Positions 16,379 to 24,306 of a DNA stretch of 58,863 nucleotides are shown one piece after another. The stretch's first letter is position 1, and every line of letters starts with the position of its first letter. This DNA is from a virus, in the IMG/VR virus record IMGVR_UViG_3300009034_000042, positions 1-58,863 of that record; one strand, 5' to 3'. The notes beneath the pieces were generated by a model. That model was not told the origin of the DNA and made no database searches. It was given only the letters and a program-made list of their open reading frames with translations. The position numbers were made by a program, and so were the translations under genes.

Positions 16379-16657
16379 TTATGGCTTTTCGTTGTCTGGG
16401 TCTCCATGTTTCGGTTCTTCGTCTATATGACCAGTTGGAGCTGGGTCTCCGCCTAACTCAGAGCTTTTTCCAGCGGGTGTATATGTATATCTTTCATCTG
16501 TATCTGGGGGGTCTCTAGCTGGATTAGAACATTCTTCACAAAGCGTCATTCCTTTACCCGTTACTGGTTTACCACATTTGATACAGTAGCCTCTTTCCAT
16601 TTGGTCTATCTCAGTATCTTTGTTACCTTCCCACCATTTCAAATTTTCTTTTGGCAT
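16379..16657 (-). CDS. Zinc-ribbon protein, paralogue B
   Basis: About 92 residues from the ATG of MPKENLK. CIKCGKPVTGKGMTLCEECS is the ribbon, followed by an acidic Pro-rich region ending PKHGDPDNEKP. Similar in order and tail to the gene at 16069-16335. The conserved HGDPD motif near the C-terminus suggests a shared partner. Function unknown. Confidence 0.7.
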   Translation of the reverse strand: MPKENLKWWEGNKDTEIDQMERGYCIKCGKPVTGKGMTLCEECSNPARDPPDTDERYTYTPAGKSSELGGDPAPTGHIDEEPKHGDPDNEKP

Positions 16658-16705
16658 TATAATCACTACACATATTATTGATATACAAACTTAAAAGTAT
16701 TATGG

Positions 16706-16902
16706 AAAAAATAATTGGGCTTTCGGTTGGTTTCCCGCCCTACTAACCCAATAACTATAAAACGAGAGAGCGTGTCAATCCCTCGCTTGATGTTGCAACA
16801 TCTACGAGGCTTTCTCCCCCGCCCAACTTCAGATGGCGACCAACTCCATCTTATTTGGGACACATACTTACTACTCTTCCCCTCGGTCTTGGGGAAAAGT
16901 GT
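16706..16902 (-). ncRNA. Candidate structured non-coding RNA
   Basis: A gap between protein genes that is visibly richer in G and C than its surroundings and folds on paper into successive helices. These are: 16874-16899 (9 pairs, 8-nt loop); 16822-16859 (TTGGG/CCCAA outside GATGG/CCATC); 16781-16809 (CCTCG/CGAGG outside the palindrome GATGTTGCAACATC); and 16713-16752 (ATTGGG/CCCAAT). On the minus strand a TATA (ACTTAAATACTT, 16921-16932) sits about 25 nt before the first helix, and a T6 tract (16706-16711) follows the last. No open frame of note, no tRNA T-loop. Not assignable to a known class by eye. Confidence 0.55.
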
Positions 16903-16920
16903 GTTAATATTAAGACAGCG

Positions 16921-16932
16921 AAGTATTTAAGT
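16921..16932 (-). promoter_or_regulatory. TATA box of the RNA candidate
   Basis: ACTTAAATACTT on the minus strand between the HNH gene and the structured region, spaced for initiation near 16902. Confidence 0.5.
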
Positions 16933-16943
16933 TTTTTGGTTAA

Positions 16944-17348
16944 TTATCCATCTTTTTGATGAGGACAATATCCATAGTGACCTTTTGCACAATTACAATT
17001 CCAACAAAGAACTTGAAAGCCGTCTGGAAAATTATTACGAATAATCCACCTATAAAGTTTACTTCCGTGTCCAGAGTTTTGTGTTATTCCCAACTTCTTT
17101 CTATGTTCTGCACCATCATTATTGATGTGGTCTATCGTTAGAAACTCGATATGAGTTTCACCACAACATTCACACTTTGGCGGATTACCACCATAATGAG
17201 TAAGAACCTTTAAGCGAGTTTTCTTTCGCCATTCTCGATTTGTTTCGGCTTTCTTTCCAGATTCTTTATAGTGTTTTCGAGAGGCTTTTACTCTATCTTG
17301 ATTTAGCTTTCGCCATTTTTTCATATATTTCTTTCTATCAAACATCAT
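16944..17348 (-). CDS. HNH homing-type endonuclease
   Basis: 134 residues. A basic N-terminus (KKWRKLNQDRVKASRKHYK) precedes the HNH core: CECCG, then EFLTIDHINNDGAEHRK, and the C-terminal GFQVLCWNCNCAKG with CPH. The order C-x2-C, DHIN, N..A..H and C-x2-C is typical of free-standing phage homing endonucleases. It has its own promoter (ATTTAAATAG near 17380). No interrupted gene is evident next to it; instead a structured RNA candidate lies immediately downstream. Confidence 0.85.
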   Translation of the reverse strand: MMFDRKKYMKKWRKLNQDRVKASRKHYKESGKKAETNREWRKKTRLKVLTHYGGNPPKCECCGETHIEFLTIDHINNDGAEHRKKLGITQNSGHGSKLYRWIIRNNFPDGFQVLCWNCNCAKGHYGYCPHQKDG

Positions 17349-17398
17349 TTATCCCTATCAAATAGAAAGAGAGAAACTACTATTTAAATGTTTTGTTT

Positions 17399-18019
17399 TT
17401 AATTATATGTTTCTGTTACGTCAACTATTTCTTCTGTTGTAATTGCATAAACTAGGTTGACATCTTTCTCCCATCCACCATCCATTTTTGACTTAGCATA
17501 CATATCTGGCTGGTCAATTATCTTTTCTGTTGGGTCAATATGAACCCATCTATTAAACCTTGGAACCCATACCTCAGCCCACACATGGTCCCCAGCCGCC
17601 GTCTTTGAAGTGTTCTGTAAAGTTGAACAGTCGATGACTAAACGACATTCAATATTGTTCGCTAGTAGCAAACCTATATAAAGCAGAGCGAACTCACCAC
17701 ATCTGCCTTTACCACGCTTAAGTATTGGAATTGGTAGTTCTGGTCTAGGATAATCCAATTCTCCCTCGGTATATTCTAAATATCTATGCTCCCATTGTAG
17801 TAACCCAAGATAACTTAACCCTTCAATAGAATCATATAAAGTAAACTTCGTATAGTTGACTAATTCTTCTCTACCTTCCAAGGTTGACATTTGACTATAA
17901 CGCCATTGATATACCGAAACAACGATTGGGTAAGAAGGCTTTAAAACTTCATGGAGAATAAAACCACCAATGACCACAAGTAAAGCAAGGATGGCTAGAA
18001 CTTTTAATAGTTTCCTCAA
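17399..18019 (-). CDS. Membrane-anchored transglutaminase-like cysteine protease
   Basis: 206 residues. An N-terminal transmembrane segment (residues 5-23, LKVLAILALLVVIGGFIL) is followed by a transglutaminase/PNGase-like core with the complete triad: C107 in GRCGEFALLYIGLLLANNI, H145 in DHVWAEVW and D162 in HIDPTE. Family proteins are proteases or amide-cleaving enzymes. The anchor puts the catalytic domain outside the membrane or facing the pseudo-periplasm. A role in cell-envelope attack or exit is plausible. Overlaps the Cas4-like gene by 4 nt. Confidence 0.8.
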   Translation of the reverse strand: MRKLLKVLAILALLVVIGGFILHEVLKPSYPIVVSVYQWRYSQMSTLEGREELVNYTKFTLYDSIEGLSYLGLLQWEHRYLEYTEGELDYPRPELPIPILKRGKGRCGEFALLYIGLLLANNIECRLVIDCSTLQNTSKTAAGDHVWAEVWVPRFNRWVHIDPTEKIIDQPDMYAKSKMDGGWEKDVNLVYAITTEEIVDVTETYN

Positions 18020-18729
18020 ATCTTAGCCTTCTTTTTCTTTCTATTATTCCTCTTTTCCTTTTCCAGTTCTCTATATCTTATTTTACATTCAGCTCTTTTT
18101 TCACAAGTATGCTTGAAATTGCAAAGCTTATAATTATCTGGAGAAATCTCTAGACCAGAACAATCTTTATGTTTAATGGCATAGTCAAACCGTTCAACCT
18201 TACTCATAAGGACTTCAATCTGCATTAGTTTCTCTTCTGATGTTAATTCTACACACCACGCTGATAATTGACGGGTGAAAATATCAAGAATTAGAAGCCA
18301 ACCTTTAAGGCTTCTACCCATCGTTATATAATTGAGAAGTTGCATAACCCAATTAACTGGTAAATGCTCTCGTTTAAAAATTCTTTTCGCTGTAGCCTTC
18401 CCTTCAATTGGATAAGTGAAATCCTCATATACATCCATGTGTCCCCAAATCAACTCATTTAAATTCCCCTCATATTGTCTTTGGTCTTCTGGAAAAATAG
18501 CCATAACTATGTCTTCAGAGACAATTCCGAAAACTAAAAATCCAATTGATTCTTTAGTGTATCGTGGTTCTTGTCCAGTCCGTTGACTATAACATTTCAT
18601 TTCACAGTAAGTAACTTCACTAACATTATAGCCTCGCTCCGCCCAATGTTTCCTATCCCTATCTCCCCATTTAGCTATAATCTTCTCTTCGACTTCTTTT
18701 GTCTTCACTTTATCATAGTAAACTCTCAT
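18016..18729 (-). CDS. Cas4-like PD-(D/E)XK exonuclease
   Basis: 237 residues. YCEMKCYSQRTG (Cys 42) at the N-terminus, the nuclease core HMDVYED...IEGKATAK (H97, D99, E109, K111), WVMQLLNYITMG as the QxxxY-like helix, and a C-terminal cluster LCNFKHTCEKRAEC. The arrangement of one N-terminal and three C-terminal Cys around a RecB-type core matches Cas4 and AddB-type Fe-S nucleases. No CRISPR array is visible, so a role in viral recombination or end processing with the RadA-like protein is more likely. Confidence 0.78.
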   Translation of the reverse strand: MRVYYDKVKTKEVEEKIIAKWGDRDRKHWAERGYNVSEVTYCEMKCYSQRTGQEPRYTKESIGFLVFGIVSEDIVMAIFPEDQRQYEGNLNELIWGHMDVYEDFTYPIEGKATAKRIFKREHLPVNWVMQLLNYITMGRSLKGWLLILDIFTRQLSAWCVELTSEEKLMQIEVLMSKVERFDYAIKHKDCSGLEISPDNYKLCNFKHTCEKRAECKIRYRELEKEKRNNRKKKKAKI

Positions 18730-18983
18730 TCACAATTCTCCTTTCTATGCTTTTTATGGTCTGGATACCGCTTTTCAAATTCACTATAAGAAATCAATTC
18801 TACGTTATCAACCGAATAACCATCCTTGAAGAATCTATTCAGTTTAAACATTATCCAACCAATCAGTTTTTCCGCTGGAGCTATTGACTTAAATCCAATA
18901 GCAAGAATAACATTTTTCTTTTTATATGTATAATCCATTAGATAAAAGAGGGTTATCCAATCATCCTTTTCTGGTGTCGTCAT
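18726..18983 (-). CDS. Hypothetical protein
   Basis: 85 residues. NVILAIGFKSIAPAEKLIGWIMFKLNRF looks like a folded alpha/beta core. It lies between lonB and the Cas4-like gene, overlapping lonB by 23 nt and the nuclease gene by 4 nt. Not recognised. Confidence 0.65.
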   Translation of the reverse strand: MTTPEKDDWITLFYLMDYTYKKKNVILAIGFKSIAPAEKLIGWIMFKLNRFFKDGYSVDNVELISYSEFEKRYPDHKKHRKENCE

Positions 18984-21414
18984 CTTTTACTAACACTTCC
19001 TTTAAATATTCTGCTAAATTAGCCGCTCCTACAACTTCGATGTCATAATCTGATTCCTTGATTGAGTAATTAAAGTTCTTTTTAGGAATGACTACTTTCT
19101 TGAAGCCCCACATTTCAGCCGCTTTAATCTTTTCATGTAATCCACCAACCGCTGTAATTTCAATCTCGTCTTCAGCAGATATATTAATTTCTCCAGTTAC
19201 CGCTACGTCTTGCCTTATTGGTTTTCCCTCAAGTAAAGAGCATAGTAGAAGAGTCATTGTCACTCCAGCACTTGGTCCATCAACTCCGTAAGCTTGAGAG
19301 AAGTCTATATGAGTAAAATATTCTTGAGCTATATCAACACCATATTTTTGCAAAATCACAGACCTTACTTTCTCAGCAGAAGCCTTCATCCATTTTGCAT
19401 CTTTCGCAATACCAGTCACATTATAATAGCCTTGTAAATCCTCTTTCTTTTTATCCTTCCGAATCATTTGAGATTTAACTCTCAGAACACTCCCAGTCAT
19501 TTCTCCAGAAAACTTGTCTGTTACAACCGCAAGTCCATAAATAGTTCCTAGCTTGGAACCTTCGGGATTAATTTCTAACAGTTTACCTTTTTCTTGTATT
19601 GCATGTTCCAAAAGCTGTTTTTGAATCGTCTTACAATGCTCATTAATGGCTTTTTTAACATGGGTCACTTTAACTACTGATAAATTTTCATTTCTAGCTA
19701 ACGTTCCAGCCGTCTTAATAATTGATATTAATGGTCTAAATTTTGTTACAAGAGCATCTCTTTTATTCGACCTTTGTCTTCCCTCATTTACTATTTCAAT
19801 ACAAGCTTCTCTTGAGAATGTGGGTAGATGGAATCTTTGGGATTCTTGAGCGATAAACTGGACATATTTTCTTCTGTTTTTAATATTGTTTTTCATATCA
19901 TTATTCATTCTTACAACTCTACCATAGCCAACCATTCTATCCATCAAGGCTGGATGAATCTTGTTTATACTATCGAAGTTTCCAGCCGCTAATAAGAAGA
20001 ATAATGCTGGAATTGGTTCTGTTCCTACAGCCATAGCCGCCGTGTCTGCTCCATGTAGTCTACCTCTCATAGTAATAGGTAGTTGACCATCTTCTAGGAC
20101 AGTTAAGAGAGTAATAGCTTCTTCTCTATTTAGGTTCTTAATTTCGTCTATATAGAATATTCCCATTGAGGCTCTATGTACATCTCCAGCTACAACTCTT
20201 TGATGGGATGGAGTACCTAAACCACCAGTCTGATACGGGTCCCAAGCTATTGAACCGAAAAGTTGTGCAGATGTATGACCAGTAGCATCTATAAATGGGG
20301 CTGTTTTTACTGAATTGTCAACTAGAAGTTTTGGGGCTTCTGTGGCTTCAGCTCCACCAATACCTTTACCAGAATCACCTCTACCAAACATTCTTCCAAA
20401 AAATCCTATGAATATGCCATAGAATAGAAGACTTCCACCACCAAGTATTAATGGAAACAATTCAATAAGTCTGTCTTTTAAATATTCGAGTAAATTGCCT
20501 TCATATATTAGTTGTGATGGTCCTAATATTTTATATGCTGGAAAAACTCTCCATACTTCTTCGTTAAGAATCCATGGTTTAAATATCACATAACATGTTA
20601 TTCCTAATAGAATTGCTCCTATGCTACCTAAAGTCCATTGAAGAATACGCATTCCCCACTTCTTCAAAAATCCTTTCCTTGCCACTTTCTTCTTTGTTTT
20701 TATAACAAGTTCTCTACCTTTACCCGCTGGATGAATGGTAATTTTAGGATTACTTGGAACTGTTTTATTTGCATGACACACCACATCAAATCTCTTAATA
20801 TCATGTTTATAGTATAGACTTGTCATATATTCAGCCATTGCCCTTCCAATCAATGACTTACCCGTTCCCGGGTCACCTAACAATAGAAGATATGGACCCG
20901 GTGGAATAGTTTTACTAAGATGGGGTTTTTCTTCATCCGCCCTCAGCCAAGGTTTATACCACTTTTTCTTTTGTAGGTGTTTAAGCTTGTATAACCACTC
21001 GTCCAAACAAAGTCTGACTTCGCCCATAACTCTGTCTTGTCCAACAACCCAGTCTAGTAAGTTTTCTGAAACTGAAAAACCACTAGTATTTATAAACCGT
21101 TCCCAATCCCACCCATCTTTGGATTTACCAACTCCGAAAAAAGTATCTATTTTTTTCCTTGAAAAAACTGGTTTAATAGAAGTTTCAGCAACAATCGACA
21201 CAGTTTTATTAACATTCATTTCTATAACTTTCTCAATTATCTCTCGATTTCCATTTGATAGTGGAATTGATTGGGTCACTTGTCCATTAACAATTAAACT
21301 TTCATTTATAAAAATATTCCACAATTCGTTAATTTCTTTTGATGATATATTCGACCAATCCAAAGGTTGTTTTTTCCAAGGATTTATAATTTTAATTTTT
21401 CCTTTACCGAACAC
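18961..21414 (-). CDS. lonB: Membrane-bound Lon protease of archaeal LonB type
   Basis: 817 residues, larger than usual host LonB (about 620-700). N-terminal 110 residues are unassigned. The AAA+ domain has Walker A GDPGTGKS (180-187) and Walker B IFYIDEI (419-425). Between them are two hydrophobic segments (about 257-280 and 318-340), the membrane insertion that defines archaeal LonB. The C-terminal protease domain has the catalytic Ser715 in GVDGPSAG and Lys762 in GGLHEKIKAAEMWG. It degrades unfolded or tagged proteins at the membrane. A virus copy could remove host factors or process virion proteins. Confidence 0.92.
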   Translation of the reverse strand: MFGKGKIKIINPWKKQPLDWSNISSKEINELWNIFINESLIVNGQVTQSIPLSNGNREIIEKVIEMNVNKTVSIVAETSIKPVFSRKKIDTFFGVGKSKDGWDWERFINTSGFSVSENLLDWVVGQDRVMGEVRLCLDEWLYKLKHLQKKKWYKPWLRADEEKPHLSKTIPPGPYLLLLGDPGTGKSLIGRAMAEYMTSLYYKHDIKRFDVVCHANKTVPSNPKITIHPAGKGRELVIKTKKKVARKGFLKKWGMRILQWTLGSIGAILLGITCYVIFKPWILNEEVWRVFPAYKILGPSQLIYEGNLLEYLKDRLIELFPLILGGGSLLFYGIFIGFFGRMFGRGDSGKGIGGAEATEAPKLLVDNSVKTAPFIDATGHTSAQLFGSIAWDPYQTGGLGTPSHQRVVAGDVHRASMGIFYIDEIKNLNREEAITLLTVLEDGQLPITMRGRLHGADTAAMAVGTEPIPALFFLLAAGNFDSINKIHPALMDRMVGYGRVVRMNNDMKNNIKNRRKYVQFIAQESQRFHLPTFSREACIEIVNEGRQRSNKRDALVTKFRPLISIIKTAGTLARNENLSVVKVTHVKKAINEHCKTIQKQLLEHAIQEKGKLLEINPEGSKLGTIYGLAVVTDKFSGEMTGSVLRVKSQMIRKDKKKEDLQGYYNVTGIAKDAKWMKASAEKVRSVILQKYGVDIAQEYFTHIDFSQAYGVDGPSAGVTMTLLLCSLLEGKPIRQDVAVTGEINISAEDEIEITAVGGLHEKIKAAEMWGFKKVVIPKKNFNYSIKESDYDIEVVGAANLAEYLKEVLVKDDDTRKG

Positions 21415-21925
21415 CGTCTTCTCCCTCTTCTTTTTCTACCAATAAATCACGTTTAATAACTGCTCCAAACACAATTTCCTCAGTCTTCTTTCCAGCTTTT
21501 ATTTTCTCATAGATTTCCTCAGCATCCTCTCTAGACGTAATAATCTGATAACCAACTTTATTATCACTTTCATACCAAGCTATAACCCAAGATATAACTT
21601 TCTCTTCTTTTCCAGTAACATTAGACATAAGTTCTCTGAGTGTTTCTCCAGTAATTGTAAAGTGTCTTGGAATCTGGAAATGCCATATGTCTCTTTCTTT
21701 CTCATGTTTAAATTTCAAAAATCCTTCCTTTCTTTTCTCTACCTCTCCATCTTTATCCTTATAATTCCACCCGTGAATAATCTCATCAAAGCATTCTGGA
21801 CAATAGTGTCTCAATTGCATCTCAAAACCAGAGTTTGCTTCACAAAGAACACGGATAGGAATTAAAATATCTACAACTCTATAGCAACTATCACACTTTT
21901 GACCATCACTTATTTTTCTAGTCAT
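21404..21925 (-). CDS. Zinc-binding hypothetical protein
   Basis: 173 residues. CDSCYRVVDI at the N-terminus and HYCPECFDEI around residue 40 form a zinc ribbon with a bound-like beta hairpin between. The remainder (EEKVISWVIAWYESDNKVGYQIITSREDAEEIYEKI) is alpha/beta. Overlaps lonB by 11 nt, hinting at coupled translation. Not recognised. Confidence 0.65.
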   Translation of the reverse strand: MTRKISDGQKCDSCYRVVDILIPIRVLCEANSGFEMQLRHYCPECFDEIIHGWNYKDKDGEVEKRKEGFLKFKHEKERDIWHFQIPRHFTITGETLRELMSNVTGKEEKVISWVIAWYESDNKVGYQIITSREDAEEIYEKIKAGKKTEEIVFGAVIKRDLLVEKEEGEDGVR

Positions 21926-22113
21926 GCCATCACCATCACTTTATAGTTACCATACATGATGAAGTGAACCCTCTTCATTTCGGGATTCATCCTTAACATA
22001 ACAATACACCTCATAATATATAAATCTACCGCTATATGTTTCCAACTTTCTTTTACAGCCAACAATTGGTAGGGCATAGGACCAGACCAACCACAATCAA
22101 TGTCTTTAACCAT
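21922..22113 (-). CDS. Small hypothetical protein
   Basis: 63 residues containing SWKHIAVDLYIMRCIVMLRMNPEMKRVHFIMYGNYKVMVMA, a mixed helix/strand pattern rich in Met. Overlaps both neighbours by 4-8 nt. Not recognised. Confidence 0.55.
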   Translation of the reverse strand: MVKDIDCGWSGPMPYQLLAVKESWKHIAVDLYIMRCIVMLRMNPEMKRVHFIMYGNYKVMVMA

Positions 22114-22399
22114 ATGTAAACACTAACATTTTATCTTTTTCAGACCATTCTGGATAAAACTCACCAGTAGTAATTCTTGAGAGGGCGTGACAAGCAAATC
22201 TTTTGAGAGAGACAGTACCAAATATTTTATATCCCTTATTACTTGGCTGAAGTCCAATAATCTTTTTTCCCTTATCATGAAATATCTTAACGTTTTTATC
22301 TTTGAAGTGTTTGTTGTATAAAGAAATAGAAACAGTAGTTTGACCGAATGATTTTATCCGAATGAAGTTTGTAGGCTGTTTTATTTCTTTGAAAGGCAT
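22106..22399 (-). CDS. Small hypothetical protein
   Basis: 97 residues, beta-rich N-terminus (FIRIKSFGQTTVSISLY) followed by KIIGLQPSNKGYKIFG and a helix. Overlaps the end of the phosphoesterase gene by 19 nt. Not recognised. Confidence 0.6.
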   Translation of the reverse strand: MPFKEIKQPTNFIRIKSFGQTTVSISLYNKHFKDKNVKIFHDKGKKIIGLQPSNKGYKIFGTVSLKRFACHALSRITTGEFYPEWSEKDKMLVFTYG

Positions 22400-23313
22400 T
22401 TTTTATGTACCCCATACGTGTCTTGTTCATGTTTAAGAGTTATAAATCTTTTTGGATTTACAAGATTTGGATACACATAATGCCAAGGTCTAAGCCTTAC
22501 TTTTTCATCTGCAAGTAATATTGCCCCGCCTATGTCTGGTTGCCATTTGGCATACCATTTAACGGCTTTGTCATATGGAACATAAAACTGCCAACATGGA
22601 AGAACCATATATCTAACGGTTGTTTTGTGAAGTTCCATATACTCATGACGATGTGCCCTTATAATCATGTCAACTTTTGGAAGTTTTCCAGTCGCATATG
22701 CTTGAAGGAAGTGTCCAATATCCCTTCCCAGAACGGTTTCTGGATACTGGGTTGCTCCAGTAGCGGGATGTGCAAACCATAATACTTTTTTATATTTATT
22801 ATATGTCAAAGTTAAGTAGGCATATTCACCTAAGTATTCAGCGTTTATCCCATAGTTACCTTTTAAATCGTTGGCAACTTGCTCTTCGGCAGACAAGTCT
22901 CTGGAGCCATGATATGGTGTTCCTTTGAATAAGTACACCTTCTGGATTGTTGGAATTTTCTTGCATATATAGGAAAGTAAATAAGCACAAGCTCTAAGTT
23001 GGATTGTCATATCAGTCATCATCATATAAGCCCCACGTTCAGCCCAATTTTGACCGCCTATTAAGTCACCAAGAATAACTAACGTGTTAACTTTATACCG
23101 CTTCAAATATCCAAGATAGTCTTGTAGATACTTCCATAGAACTTTCTGTCCCTCATTTAAATCGTAGGGTTGACCACTTCTTGTGTCAATATAATCAATT
23201 GGAAATATTCCATGTTGTGCTCCAACGTGTAAATCTGAAATAATGGCTATCCTAAATGGATAAGTATTAGTGACTTTAACTAGCTTTCCTTTGATAACTT
23301 GTTTTTTAGTCAT
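22381..23313 (-). CDS. Calcineurin-like metallophosphoesterase
   Basis: 310 residues. Metal-binding motifs in order: ISDLHVG (D28, H30), ILGDLIGG, an altered third motif around KGTPYHGS, FAHPATG, and the C-terminal RAHRHEY corresponding to GHxH. Family enzymes hydrolyse phosphoesters in nucleotides, nucleic acids or proteins. The long loop between motifs is larger than in Mre11-type nucleases. Its own CCGAAAC-type promoter lies just upstream (23341-23365). Confidence 0.82.
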   Translation of the reverse strand: MTKKQVIKGKLVKVTNTYPFRIAIISDLHVGAQHGIFPIDYIDTRSGQPYDLNEGQKVLWKYLQDYLGYLKRYKVNTLVILGDLIGGQNWAERGAYMMMTDMTIQLRACAYLLSYICKKIPTIQKVYLFKGTPYHGSRDLSAEEQVANDLKGNYGINAEYLGEYAYLTLTYNKYKKVLWFAHPATGATQYPETVLGRDIGHFLQAYATGKLPKVDMIIRAHRHEYMELHKTTVRYMVLPCWQFYVPYDKAVKWYAKWQPDIGGAILLADEKVRLRPWHYVYPNLVNPKRFITLKHEQDTYGVHKKCLSKK

Positions 23314-23340
23314 TTTTATTTCCTCGTTTAGTCCGGATAT

Positions 23341-23365
23341 GGGATGATATATTAGTGTTTCGGTG
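23341..23365 (-). promoter_or_regulatory. CCGAAAC-TAATAT promoter module, copy 1
   Basis: The minus strand reads CACCGAAACACTAATATATC: a BRE-like CCGAAAC followed by a TAATAT TATA box. Two further copies precede the replication operon at 29357-29419. Initiation would fall about 12 nt before the phosphoesterase ATG. A CCGGAT element follows. Confidence 0.55.
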
Positions 23366-23367
23366 GG

Positions 23368-23511
23368 TTATTTTTTATCTCCCCTTATTTTTCCAGTACC
23401 ATTACATCGACCACACTTAATTTTCTTGGTTTTTGGTGGGTAAACTAAAAAGTCAAGAATCTGGACTATTTCGCCTTGTCCGTTACACATGTAACATATT
23501 TCTTCTTGCAT
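23368..23511 (-). CDS. DnaJ-type zinc-finger miniprotein (47 aa)
   Basis: Encodes CYMCNGQG and, 26 residues later, CGRCNGTG, the two half-sites of a DnaJ zinc module. ATG two bases after the stop of the upstream miniprotein. Related in layout to the protein at 8041-8223. Confidence 0.65.
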   Translation of the reverse strand: MQEEICYMCNGQGEIVQILDFLVYPPKTKKIKCGRCNGTGKIRGDKK

Positions 23512-23513
23512 TC

Positions 23514-23630
23514 TTATTCCTCTTGACTAACTTTTTTGAGCCATGCAAAGAAACATTTTCTGCTACAGAACTTCCGTTTACTATTATAGGTTTTGAATTC
23601 CTTGCCACAATGTTTACATGTCTTAATCAT
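23514..23630 (-). CDS. Zinc-finger miniprotein (38 aa)
   Basis: Encodes MIKTCKHCGKEF, then KRKFCSRKCFFAW: two CxxC pairs about 15 residues apart with basic residues between, a typical short viral or archaeal zinc finger. Precedes the DnaJ-type miniprotein by 2 nt. Confidence 0.65.
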   Translation of the reverse strand: MIKTCKHCGKEFKTYNSKRKFCSRKCFFAWLKKVSQEE

Positions 23631-23639
23631 TGAGGCTCA

Positions 23640-24221
23640 TCACTCTTTCTTTTTATACAGTTTAAAGTGACTTTCTTTTCCAGCAGAGATATATTCTCCA
23701 CCCATCTCACGGACTATTCTTGCTACTTTAGCAAAGTTATCTGAGCCAAGCCATTGACGAGGTTTCACTTTGATATGGTCGCCTTTATCTTCAAAGGTTA
23801 ACAGACTAGCTAAGTTTTCTGGAAATGAGTTGTGAGCAAGCACAAGGTATCCCTCTTCAGTTTTCGATACTTCTGGAGCTGGCGGTGGTAATGGAACTTC
23901 TTTCTTTTCATCTTCTTTTGTTTCATATGACTTTTCAATTTGGTTTGGAAATACTACTTCTTTATTCTGTGGAGTTTTTCCATCCCTAACTTGTCCAACA
24001 AGTGTTGTTATAAGAGCAGTCAAAGCCTCTGTATTCTTTTTGACTAATTCATTTCGTTCCTTCATAAGCTCAATCATTTTATCCATCTTTGTGAATAACG
24101 GAGCATTGGCATCGCCTAGAAGTCGCTTTCGTGTTTTCTCCAAGTCTTCTTTAAAATCCTCAGATTTCTTCAAATCTTCGGGAGTAGCAAATGATGTTTG
24201 TCCATTTTCTTTTTTACTCAT
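23640..24221 (-). CDS. Coiled-coil protein with C-terminal globular domain
   Basis: 193 residues. Residues 15-75 are a charged helix, then a Pro-rich linker (EVPLPPPAPEV) and a compact C-terminal domain (HIKVKPRQWLGSDNFAKVARIVREMGGEYISAGKESHF). The last domain has an aromatic/basic surface reminiscent of small nucleic-acid-binding folds, but I cannot name the family. A 9-bp inverted repeat (CTTTCTTAC, arms 24223-24231 and 24256-24264) lies between its TATA (around 24271-24278) and ATG and may be an operator. Confidence 0.6.
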   Translation of the reverse strand: MSKKENGQTSFATPEDLKKSEDFKEDLEKTRKRLLGDANAPLFTKMDKMIELMKERNELVKKNTEALTALITTLVGQVRDGKTPQNKEVVFPNQIEKSYETKEDEKKEVPLPPPAPEVSKTEEGYLVLAHNSFPENLASLLTFEDKGDHIKVKPRQWLGSDNFAKVARIVREMGGEYISAGKESHFKLYKKKE

Positions 24222-24306
24222 ACTTTCTTACACCTTACTCTATTATAATATCATAGTAAGAAAGCCCTATTTAAAGGTTTCCCAAAAAGTATAAATAGAA
24301 GAAAAA

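Noticed and set aside
16706-16902. tRNA or group I intron
   Set aside because: No T-loop GGTTC sequence and no recognisable P3-P7 core; length and stems do not fit either.
16706-17348. HNH gene plus RNA as an IscB/omega-RNA type system
   Set aside because: The HNH protein is only 134 residues and has no RuvC, bridge helix or P1 domain; the RNA lies downstream, not upstream.
18016-18729. CRISPR adaptation module around the Cas4-like gene
   Set aside because: No repeat array, cas1 or cas2 seen anywhere in the window.
24223-24264. Leader hairpin (CTTTCTTAC/GTAAGAAAG) as a riboswitch-like element
   Set aside because: The predicted transcript start lies between the arms, so both arms would not be in the RNA; an operator is the simpler reading.
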